From Desulfobulbaceae bacterium (GTDB lineage Bacteria > Desulfobacterota > Desulfobulbia > Desulfobulbales > Desulfocapsaceae), in assembly GCA_003249645.1 (NCBI GenBank), contig QKIH01000090.1, forward strand, positions 1-64,000: a stretch of 64,000 nucleotides of DNA, read 5' to 3'. The notes beneath the pieces are model-generated. The model did not search any database, had not been told where the DNA came from, and was given only the letters and a program-made list of their open reading frames with translations. Below, in pieces: positions 20,497-28,558 of the stretch. Positions within the stretch are counted from its first letter, which is position 1; each line of letters begins with the position of its first letter. The position numbers were made by a program, and so were the translations under genes.

Positions 20497-21141
20497 CTAA
20501 TAGCTGTTTCGTTTACCGTACCGGAGCGGGACAGCCACAGTCTTATTGAAAAAAGCAATAACAGGTCCCATAAAAAAGGCGGTGATGAGTGTTCCCACTC
20601 CGGCAGTAGCCCCAAGCATAACACCTGTTATCGTGCATATCAGGTCGGTGCTGATCCTGCAGTAGGCAAAAGGTGCCACTTTCTTATCGGCCATGATAAG
20701 AGCAACTGCATCATAGGTTGAAACACCTAAGTTGGCAGTAAAGTAGAGAGATGACCCGAAACAGAGCAAAATAATACCGACAAGAAGCAGGACAATTCTC
20801 TGAATCAACAGTGGTTCCGGTATCAATGTCGTAAACAGCCAGCTTGAGAACTGCACCATATAACCCAGCAGAAAGATGTTGATCATGGTTCCGAGGCCGA
20901 TCTTTGATCGATCAACGAAGAACACCACAATCAGCATCAACAGGTTTGTCACTGTATAGAATGTCCCATAGCCCAGCGAGGTATGCTTCCATACCCCAAA
21001 GGAAAAGACCTGAAAAGGATCCACGCCGAAATGCGAGAAATTGAACATACCAACGCTGAAACCGGTGGTGAGGACACCTACAAGAGTCATCAGAATTCGT
21101 CGCCTGTTCTCCGGGCTGAATGTAAAATATTCAAGATTCAT
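20497..21141 (-). CDS. YczE/YyaS/YitT-family membrane protein
   Basis: Multi-TM, FGVDPFQVFSFGVWKHT, NLGVSTYDAVALIM. Confidence 0.75.
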   Translation of the reverse strand: MNLEYFTFSPENRRRILMTLVGVLTTGFSVGMFNFSHFGVDPFQVFSFGVWKHTSLGYGTFYTVTNLLMLIVVFFVDRSKIGLGTMINIFLLGYMVQFSSWLFTTLIPEPLLIQRIVLLLVGIILLCFGSSLYFTANLGVSTYDAVALIMADKKVAPFAYCRISTDLICTITGVMLGATAGVGTLITAFFMGPVIAFFNKTVAVPLRYGKRNSY

Positions 21142-21254
21142 GGGAGGCCACTATACACGACGACAGGTTTCTTCTCCAGAAAGAAGAATGGGATACTGAC
21201 TTTTTACACCCTGGCAGAATTGGCCTTTCACTTGCTCAAAAAATTAAACAACAC

Positions 21255-21276
21255 AAAAAAGGTTGTCTCGCCAACC
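21255..21276 (-). terminator. Terminator after MBL-fold gene
   Basis: Minus strand GGTTG-GCGAGA-CAACC followed by TTTTTT. Confidence 0.7.
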
Positions 21277-21309
21277 CTCCGCCGCCAGCTCTTTGTCTGA
21301 TAAGCAAAC

Positions 21310-22047
21310 CTACTGCATCTGCCGAATACGTACCTCAATATCTTTGTCGTTTGCCAGTAATGCCGTGAGTTTTCCCGGATCTGTATCACCATAATGATAG
21401 GGATACAGAATTGACGGCTTGAAACTGCGGGCAGCGTCGGCGGCCATTTCGGGTGTCATCGTGTAAGGAAGATTCATCGGCAGAAAAGCGTAATCAATGT
21501 CTTTCAAATTGTTCATCTCAGCAATGTTTTCGGTATCTCCACCTATATACATCCTCTTATCCCCGAAGGAGACAATATAGCCATTACCCTCATCTTTTGG
21601 ATGATACGGCTGTCCATCATCCCGCTTATGAACAACATTGTATGCAGGCACGGCTTCGATTTTCAGACCGTCAACAGTGGTAATGTCCCCGTTTTTCAAG
21701 ACAACACCATCTTCAATTGCAGACGAACAGATTGCAGCAATGACCATGGCGGTATCAGCTGTCTTAATCAGGCTAATAGCCTCCGGATCAAGGTGATCTC
21801 TATGGGCATGGGTGAGAAGAATGAGATCTGCTTTCGGCAGTTTTGAATAGTCGGCAAGTTTACTGTAGGGATCGATATAAATTGTCCTGCCTCCATAGGC
21901 AATCAAAAGACTGCCGTGACCTATAAAGCTTACGCCAAGCTCTCCCCCGGATGTTTTGAAGACATCTTTTTCAAAAGTCTGATCAGCATAGGCAAAGGAA
22001 CCGACACCGGCAAACAATGCGCTGAACATCAAAGCCTTTATCATCAT
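21310..22047 (-). CDS. Exported metallo-beta-lactamase-fold hydrolase
   Basis: Signal peptide MMIKALMFSALFAGVGSFAYA; LLTHAHRDHLDPE; start refined from ORF track. Confidence 0.85.
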   Translation of the reverse strand: MMIKALMFSALFAGVGSFAYADQTFEKDVFKTSGGELGVSFIGHGSLLIAYGGRTIYIDPYSKLADYSKLPKADLILLTHAHRDHLDPEAISLIKTADTAMVIAAICSSAIEDGVVLKNGDITTVDGLKIEAVPAYNVVHKRDDGQPYHPKDEGNGYIVSFGDKRMYIGGDTENIAEMNNLKDIDYAFLPMNLPYTMTPEMAADAARSFKPSILYPYHYGDTDPGKLTALLANDKDIEVRIRQMQ

Positions 22048-22206
22048 GATCTGCACCTCTTTTTGAAATGAGACAGGAACGGCGGCATTCTGTTCCGGTT
22101 CGGAACTTTCTTCAACACCGCCGCATGGCAGCACGCTCATCGAGAAGAACTCGGGACATTCTGTAAAAACGAAGTTTCCCGATTACTATCTGCTGTTCGA
22201 ACACCA

Positions 22207-22752
22207 TCAAATTCTTCTGGATTGCCAGTAATGGCCTTTCCAGTATTTCTCATTCAGAGTGGAAATCATCACCCCGCTGCTGGTTGATACGTGAAGAAAT
22301 TTTCCATCCTCAATATAGATACCGACATGATATGAACGTTTCCCTGTTTTGAAAAATACCAGGTCGCCGGAAGCCAGTTCACTTCTTTTTATCTGCACAC
22401 CTTCCCCAGCCTGTTCTCTTGCGGTGCGTGGAAGGATTATGCCAAACTTTTCAAGATAGATAATGCAGGTAAGGCCGGAGCAATCTATACCTTGCTTGCT
22501 CATCCCCCCCCTCATATAGCGTATCCCTTTCCATTCCTGATATTGTGAATACACTTTATCTGTGGTCGTCTCCAGCAGTTCCGGAAAGCCATCTGTTACG
22601 GCCACATCAATAATAATTCTTGCAGGAGGTTCAGGACTTTTCTTGGAAACATTCTTTGTAATTCTAGCGTATTGGCCAACAGTCGCTTTATAACAACCGG
22701 TTAAACCTGGAAGAATCAACAACAATATTACAATAACAAGTGATAATCTCAT
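22207..22752 (-). CDS. NlpC/P60-family lipoprotein (cell-wall hydrolase)
   Basis: Lipobox LPGLTGC; GIDCSGLTCIIY and SYHVGIYIEDGKFLHVST catalytic motifs. Confidence 0.9.
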   Translation of the reverse strand: MRLSLVIVILLLILPGLTGCYKATVGQYARITKNVSKKSPEPPARIIIDVAVTDGFPELLETTTDKVYSQYQEWKGIRYMRGGMSKQGIDCSGLTCIIYLEKFGIILPRTAREQAGEGVQIKRSELASGDLVFFKTGKRSYHVGIYIEDGKFLHVSTSSGVMISTLNEKYWKGHYWQSRRI

Positions 22753-23080
22753 GCCCTACCTATCATTGAACGTTAGATATTCACAAAGTGAAAGTCCCCT
22801 ACCTTAACAACGGCACCATTGTAAAATATCTTGTTACTTAAGGGCAGAAAAAAAGAGCTCCGAAAACACGACAGATGTACTTTTTTCATCTTTCCCCGCT
22901 TATGGTCCAAGCGAGCTGTTTCCGCTGACCTGCTGTAACATGCTGTATTACATGAACAATGGTGTTTTTCTTAAACGGCACAATGGCCGTCCTGCCACGC
23001 ACCCTCCCACCCTTTTGCAAAGAAATTGCTCCATCGGGTAAAAAGGCAGTTTTTTTCCCTTCAAAGACTCCTTCCGATTT

Positions 23081-24025
23081 CTAAGACTGCTTATTCGTCA
23101 ACGCAGTTTTTTTAGTCTGATCCAGCACCGTCATTGCAGTTGCTACCATGGTTGAAATATCACTCAGATTAGAAGGAATGATCATCGTGTTATTCTCTTT
23201 TGCCAGCTTGCCGAACTGCGCGATATACTGTTCGGCAACCCGTAAATTGGCAGCTGTCTCACCTCCGGCAAGATTCAATGATTCGGCTATTTTTCTGATT
23301 CCTTCGGCTGTTGCCGTAGCGACCAGCTCAATTTCCTTTGCCTGTCCTTCAGCTTCATTGATACGTTTTTGTTTTTCACCTTCAGAAACCTCGATCGCCT
23401 CTTTTTTCAAACCTTCAGCACGGTTAATGCGTGACTGCCTGTCACCTTCCGATGTGGCAATAGCAGCCCTTTTCTCACGTTCCGCCCGCATCTGCTTTTC
23501 CATGGCATCCATGACGCTTTGCGGAGGCGTGATATCTTTTATCTCATACCGGAGTACCTTTACCCCCCAGTTCTGCGCGGCCTCGTCAATTGCCGCAACA
23601 ACCCGCTGGTTGAGACTTTCACGCTCTTCGAAGGTCCGGTCAAGCTCGATCTTGCCGATAACAGAACGCAGAGAGGTCTGGGCAAGCTGGCTTGCTGCCA
23701 GCCTGTAATTATCGATGCCATATGCCGATAATTTACTGTCAATAACCTGCAGATAGAGAACACCGTCAACTGAAACGGAAACGTTATCCGTTGTAATGCA
23801 ATCCTGTGAAGGAATATCCATGACCTCTTCCTTCAATGATCTCTTATACGCAACAGTATCGAGAAAGGGAATCAGGAGATGAAATCCGGCACCGAGGGTT
23901 TTATTGAATTTCCCGAGTCGCTCAATGATATATTCAGAACGCTGTGGAACGACAACGGCAGTTTTCAAAAACAGTACGATTATTATTGCCGCCAACACTC
24001 CGGCAACAATTAATGATTCATTCAT
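23081..24025 (-). CDS. SPFH/band-7 paraslipin, QmcA-like
   Basis: VVPQRSEYIIERLGKFNKTLGAGFHLLIPFLDTVAYKRSLKEEVMDIPSQDCITTDNVSVSVDGVLY. Confidence 0.92.
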   Translation of the reverse strand: MNESLIVAGVLAAIIIVLFLKTAVVVPQRSEYIIERLGKFNKTLGAGFHLLIPFLDTVAYKRSLKEEVMDIPSQDCITTDNVSVSVDGVLYLQVIDSKLSAYGIDNYRLAASQLAQTSLRSVIGKIELDRTFEERESLNQRVVAAIDEAAQNWGVKVLRYEIKDITPPQSVMDAMEKQMRAEREKRAAIATSEGDRQSRINRAEGLKKEAIEVSEGEKQKRINEAEGQAKEIELVATATAEGIRKIAESLNLAGGETAANLRVAEQYIAQFGKLAKENNTMIIPSNLSDISTMVATAMTVLDQTKKTALTNKQS

Positions 24026-24035
24026 GTCTGTCTTC

Positions 24036-24497
24036 CTATAATAATTTCACTTTAAAAGTAAGTCCGTCTTCAGAACTCTTCTTTTCAATAACAACAGATT
24101 CTCCCTCATCAATTGTACTGTCAGCAACAGCCCGCCAGAAACTCCCCATGACTTTAACTTCACCGGGAATGGAAGGGGTTATGGTTTTAGTGACGATTGC
24201 CGTTTTACCGATTTTTGAATCGGCATAGGCATCATCGAGATGTTCTGCAGTATCCCCCTTAAACGTTTTGATACTGTATTTTCGCAGGGCGAAAAGCAGA
24301 ATCAGAGAAACAACCAGAAAAGTGACTATCTGAGCAGCCACACTGTAATCGAGAACCAGCAGCGACAAACCAACGATCCAGCTGCCGGCAGTAAAGAAAA
24401 TTAGTATGAAACCGGGAAGCAGCATCTCTAATATGAGAAATGCCACGCCGACAAAAAACCATATCAATGGTTGTGATAAGACCATACTGTTCTCCAT
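24036..24497 (-). CDS. NfeD-family membrane protein
   Basis: TM N-terminus plus OB-fold C-terminus; 10 bp upstream of the SPFH gene. Confidence 0.85.
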   Translation of the reverse strand: MENSMVLSQPLIWFFVGVAFLILEMLLPGFILIFFTAGSWIVGLSLLVLDYSVAAQIVTFLVVSLILLFALRKYSIKTFKGDTAEHLDDAYADSKIGKTAIVTKTITPSIPGEVKVMGSFWRAVADSTIDEGESVVIEKKSSEDGLTFKVKLL

Positions 24498-24978
24498 CTC
24501 TCATAGATCAGCTATGAAATATATTTCTCTGGATAGCCATAAAGAACCATCCGTGAAAACAACCCGTCAAGTTGAGTTCTTCCCTCTGCCACTTCACTGT
24601 TTCTAATTTCGGTCAAGATAAACATCACAGATGATTGTAACATATCGAAGTCTGTTCAAAAAAGAACTTTTAATAGAATTGTTCATCTTGTAACCAGCAG
24701 AAGCAACTGCAAGTCCTTTACCGCCTCTGGTTAAACTGTATGATGTTAAATACCCTAACCGTTATAATTACCGGCACCCCTGTCTCCCTAACACAGGAGA
24801 TCACCGCTGCTTTTGCTAAAAGCTGTGACAGCAGATCGGTAACATTTTATACCGTTTCTGGCTTGTTTCTTTTCCGGAATCCTGAAAAGTTGTCTGAACA
24901 AGAGTTTTTCCACGGTAACAGTCAAATAAGGGAAATATGTTCAAGAGGCTGGCTGATCTTCCATAAATCTTATTATAA

Positions 24979-25005
24979 AGGGAGAAGTTTCAAAGCCTTC
25001 TCCCT
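24979..25005 (-). terminator. Hairpin downstream of znuA-like gene
   Basis: AGGGAGAAG-N9-CTTCTCCCT, weak U-tract (TTTATAAT) on minus strand. Confidence 0.5.
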
Positions 25006-25051
25006 GTCATTTTACTGCTTTCAGTTAGAGCACTGAAAAAACATAGAGCAT

Positions 25052-25984
25052 TTACTTCAGGGCCGCCTTGAATTTATCAGCAACATCCCGCAAATTTGTT
25101 TCCCACTGCTCAGCCAGAGGATCGGCAACCGCAACACTCCCGCCGATAGCCCCAGCAATAACCTCAGCACTTCTTTTTGAAAATTGCGGCTGAACAAACA
25201 CTACCTTTATATTGTCCTCCAATGCTTCATGAATAAGAATTTGGAGCTGTTTTGGACTTGGATCTTTTCCCTCCAGCTCAACGGGAACCTGTTTCAAGCC
25301 ATAAGCATCGGCAAAGTATCCCCATGACGGATGGAATACCATAAACTGCAGCCCCTTCCGCCCTTTAAAGAGTTCTTTGAGTTCATTATCCAATGCATCA
25401 ACTCTTTGAATGAAACTCTTAAAATTGCTTTCATAGATTGCTGCATGCTCAGGATCAGTTTTCTGCAAAGCGCTAAGAATCGAAGAGGCCTGTATTTTAA
25501 CCAGCACTGGAGACAACCATATATGAGGATCCAGCCCATGTTCATCATGCTCATCCTCTTCATGTTCATTAACGTCATGGTCATGATGCTCTTCATCATT
25601 TCCCTCTGCTTCTTCATCGTGATGATGATGTGCCGCCATTTGCAGTTTTTCGATGTTCTCCTCCGTATGGACAACCAGCATATCAGGATTGGAAGATGCG
25701 ATTTTATCCAGCCATGAACCTTCGAATGGCACACCTACGGCAAAATAAATTTTTGCCTTCGCAAGATCGGTTAACTGCTGCGGTTTAGGTTCGTAATTGT
25801 GCGGGCTTGAACCAGGTTTCACCATAACCTTCACATCCACCATATCTCCCCCGATCTGTTCAACAAAATACTTCTGTGGGACAATGCTAACAAAAACCGA
25901 GATATTCTCTGCTGCCGACACACTTTTTGCCATTAGGCCGCATACCAGGCTCAAAGAAAATAATAAATTCCAGATTGTTTTCAT
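25052..25984 (-). CDS. znuA: Zinc ABC transporter substrate-binding protein with His/Asp-rich loop
   Basis: Signal peptide; SIVPQKYFVEQIGGDMVDVKVMVKPGSSPHNYEPKPQQL; HHHHDEEAEGNDEEHHDHDVNEHEEDEHDEHGLDPHIW; start refined to MKTIWN. Confidence 0.9.
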   Translation of the reverse strand: MKTIWNLLFSLSLVCGLMAKSVSAAENISVFVSIVPQKYFVEQIGGDMVDVKVMVKPGSSPHNYEPKPQQLTDLAKAKIYFAVGVPFEGSWLDKIASSNPDMLVVHTEENIEKLQMAAHHHHDEEAEGNDEEHHDHDVNEHEEDEHDEHGLDPHIWLSPVLVKIQASSILSALQKTDPEHAAIYESNFKSFIQRVDALDNELKELFKGRKGLQFMVFHPSWGYFADAYGLKQVPVELEGKDPSPKQLQILIHEALEDNIKVVFVQPQFSKRSAEVIAGAIGGSVAVADPLAEQWETNLRDVADKFKAALK

Positions 25985-26035
25985 TGTTCTCTCCTTATGT
26001 TTTTTCTTATTTTTATCAACCTTACACATTGCTAA

Positions 26036-26051
26036 TGCAAATGCATTTGCA
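26036..26051. promoter_or_regulatory. Candidate Zur box 1
   Basis: TGCAAATGCATTTGCA perfect 16-bp palindrome. Confidence 0.6.
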
Positions 26052-26078
26052 ACAATAATATCTGAGAGAACGCTGTCA

Positions 26079-26108
26079 AGCTTAATGCAAAACAAATTGC
26101 ATTAAGCT
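26079..26108. promoter_or_regulatory. Candidate Zur box 2
   Basis: AGCTTAATGCAA-N6-TTGCATTAAGCT, perfect 12-bp arms. Confidence 0.65.
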
Positions 26109-26147
26109 GTTATCAAACTTATAGTAACAAAAACAAAAGAGACGAGT

Positions 26148-26525
26148 ATGATTAGACAAACAAAACAGCGCAAAGTACTGCAAGATATATTTCTTAAGGA
26201 AAACCGTCCTCTAGGTGTTGAGGAGATTCTCTCCTTGGGGCGTGAACAGGTGACATCTCTGAATCAGGCCACCGTCTACCGGAACCTGAAACTTATGGTG
26301 GAAGAAGGCTGGCTTGAGCGTCTGGCACATGAAGCGTTCGGAACTCTCTATGAACGAGCAGACAAAGAACATCATCATCATTTCCTCTGTCGATCCTGCA
26401 ATCGTGCTTTTGACCTTCCCGGATGCGCGTTAGATCATGACAATGCATCATTGAGCGGCTTTCAAGTTGAAAATCATGAAATATATCTCTTTGGAATCTG
26501 TCCGAGCTGCTCAACTGCTGCCTGA
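26148..26525 (+). CDS. Fur-family metalloregulator, probable Zur
   Basis: TKQRKVLQDIFLKENRPLGVEEIL; LNQATVYRNLKLMVEEGWLE; HHHHFLCRSCNRAFDLPGC; GICPSCS; divergent from znuA. Confidence 0.87.
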   Translation: MIRQTKQRKVLQDIFLKENRPLGVEEILSLGREQVTSLNQATVYRNLKLMVEEGWLERLAHEAFGTLYERADKEHHHHFLCRSCNRAFDLPGCALDHDNASLSGFQVENHEIYLFGICPSCSTAA

Positions 26526-26785
26526 TGCAGTAAAAGCCGCTTTGCAAACTCTCTTTTCACCTTTTATGCCAAATCCTGTCGAAGATTTATCTCATATCTC
26601 GATAAGGCATTAACTGTTAATTCCGGCAATGCTAAACAAAGGGAAAGCAGCATGATCCTTACATCAGGTCCCCCTGAACATGTGGTTGAAAGGCACCAGA
26701 AAGGAAAAGGAGAGAACAGTGGCCTAGGCCACCCTACCAGAACACGAATTGACAACGATCATATCACACCTGAAGACACAAGCGA

Positions 26786-28555
26786 TTATACTTCGATGAA
26801 GCCCCAATAGGGATACTGCACCTTATAGTCCGCAATTCTTCCCGGCGCCTGCTCCCGGCTTGCAACCAGCCATAACTGGTTGACCCGCTTATCCGGGTCT
26901 TCGACAAGCTGGCCTGACGGCCGGAAAATCATCGCATTGTCAGCGCTGTACTCAATATCACCGGAACCTTTGAACATCCCCATGTGAGGTTCATCCATAT
27001 AGGTATCGCCTCCACCGCGTGAAAGTTCTGAAATCACCAGGAAAGAAACCTGCAACTCATCACGAATCGACTCCATCTGTCTGAGCCATGCATCAATACC
27101 GGTGCGACGCTCGCTGAAATCTTTGAAGGGAAGTTTATGCAAGCTGTCGATCACAACCACCGGAAAATCTTTTCTTGTTTCATGGCGGATAAAATCAATA
27201 TGCCTGCGCATAATCTCAGGGCTTACCTTTCGATCATTGACCACCCTGAAATAGTAGAGCATTTTTTTCAGCTCAGCACTTTTTTCGGCAAATCGTTCTC
27301 TTTCTTCACCATTTAAATTGCCGCTTCGAAGCTGGCTGACCTTAAGGCTGCTCAATCGTGACAAGGTTCGCTGATAAATTTTCTGCCTGCCGTTTTCAAA
27401 GTCATAATACAGCACCGGAATACCACGAAGACTCATTTCAGTGGCAATCTGGATCATGAAGGCTGACTTGCCGACCTTCGGTGCTCCGCCGATAACATTT
27501 ATGCCGTGGACTCCCTCAAGGTGTTCATCCAGCTTCTTGAAACCGGTATGCATCGAGGTGTACTGCTCACCTCCTTCCTGAGTCATTCGCTGAATAAACA
27601 GGCTGTTTTCGCGCTCTGGACTGGCAAATGGTGAAAAGGCCCGCGAAGCCCCGATCATTTTCACAACTGCCTGCTGAAAGTTTTTCCCCTCATCTTTTGC
27701 CATCTGCCAGAGAGAATAATCTTTCGGTGTTGTGGCAGGCCAAGGCATCAGTCTGACTTTAAAACCTACTCTACTGGCAAATTGTCTGGCCGCGGCTTCA
27801 GATTCAGCACGGTTAATGGTAACGATGAAAATTGTTTCCACCTTCCCGAACTGCGCCGGATCAATCTTTTCAAAACCATCCAGGCTATGTACGGCAACCG
27901 CCGGAAAACCGAGTTGTTTAATGGTCAGCAGGTTATCTTCACCCTCGCAGAGAAAAATTGTCCCGTTTTCACAACGGCCAATCTCTTCAACGTTGTACAG
28001 CGGAGAATCAAGATCATAAAATTTTTCGTCACCATACCAGAAAGAATCTTCTGCACGATCAGGGAAAACACACTTTGCCGAATAGCAATTGCCATCTTCC
28101 CTGATGTACGGGTAAACAAGATACCTGCCGTTATAGCCGATCTTCATTGTATTCAGGACCGACGGAGATATTCCTCGCACGGTAAATCGCTCTGCGACAT
28201 CCGGCGTCAGTTTATCGGTGAACTGCACAAGTTCATGATTGATATTGGATGCCGGATATTTCACACCGGCAAGATACGGCGTGCTGTCCGGGTCATATCC
28301 GGGTGCTTTTTCAGGATCTATTTTGGCAAGTTTTGCAAACCAGAGAGGAAAACCGCCGGGAACACAGCGATTAGTGCACCTGAAGTAGCCATTGAAGAAG
28401 CCATCCTGATTCAGATAGATAACCAATTTACCTGCATTTTTTTTGCCACCAGACAGGCAGAACGGGCAGCCGGCTGTTAAGGTAGTATGTTCCAGTTCGC
28501 TCTTGTTCAGATAATCTGTATAAAAACGATGTGTTTTTTCACATAGTATTGCCAT
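26786..28555 (-). CDS. Zn-finger + TOPRIM-like + DnaB/RecA-like helicase protein (T7 gp4/Twinkle-like)
   Basis: CPFC...CTNRC zinc ribbon; IFLCEGEDNLLTIKQLGFPAVAV TOPRIM E motif; Walker A GGAPKVGKSAFMIQIA; Walker B VVVIDSLHKL; YYDFENGRQKIYQRTLSRLS. Confidence 0.8.
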   Translation of the reverse strand: MAILCEKTHRFYTDYLNKSELEHTTLTAGCPFCLSGGKKNAGKLVIYLNQDGFFNGYFRCTNRCVPGGFPLWFAKLAKIDPEKAPGYDPDSTPYLAGVKYPASNINHELVQFTDKLTPDVAERFTVRGISPSVLNTMKIGYNGRYLVYPYIREDGNCYSAKCVFPDRAEDSFWYGDEKFYDLDSPLYNVEEIGRCENGTIFLCEGEDNLLTIKQLGFPAVAVHSLDGFEKIDPAQFGKVETIFIVTINRAESEAAARQFASRVGFKVRLMPWPATTPKDYSLWQMAKDEGKNFQQAVVKMIGASRAFSPFASPERENSLFIQRMTQEGGEQYTSMHTGFKKLDEHLEGVHGINVIGGAPKVGKSAFMIQIATEMSLRGIPVLYYDFENGRQKIYQRTLSRLSSLKVSQLRSGNLNGEERERFAEKSAELKKMLYYFRVVNDRKVSPEIMRRHIDFIRHETRKDFPVVVIDSLHKLPFKDFSERRTGIDAWLRQMESIRDELQVSFLVISELSRGGGDTYMDEPHMGMFKGSGDIEYSADNAMIFRPSGQLVEDPDKRVNQLWLVASREQAPGRIADYKVQYPYWGFIEV

Positions 28556-28558
28556 TAT

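Noticed and set aside
24690-24720. GCAGAAGCAACTGC resembling the omegaRNA 3' motif
   Set aside because: No supporting stems around it, unlike 60911-61093; considered chance similarity.
24740-25036. 98-aa plus-strand ORF between NfeD and znuA
   Set aside because: No convincing RBS or family; overlaps the znuA terminator-like hairpin.
25500-25720. Repetitive CATGATG/ATCATG-rich tract looking like a microsatellite
   Set aside because: It is the codon repeat for the His/Asp/Glu-rich metal loop of ZnuA.
27782-28480. 232-aa plus-strand ORF
   Set aside because: Antisense to the Zn-finger/TOPRIM/RecA gene; no domain signature.
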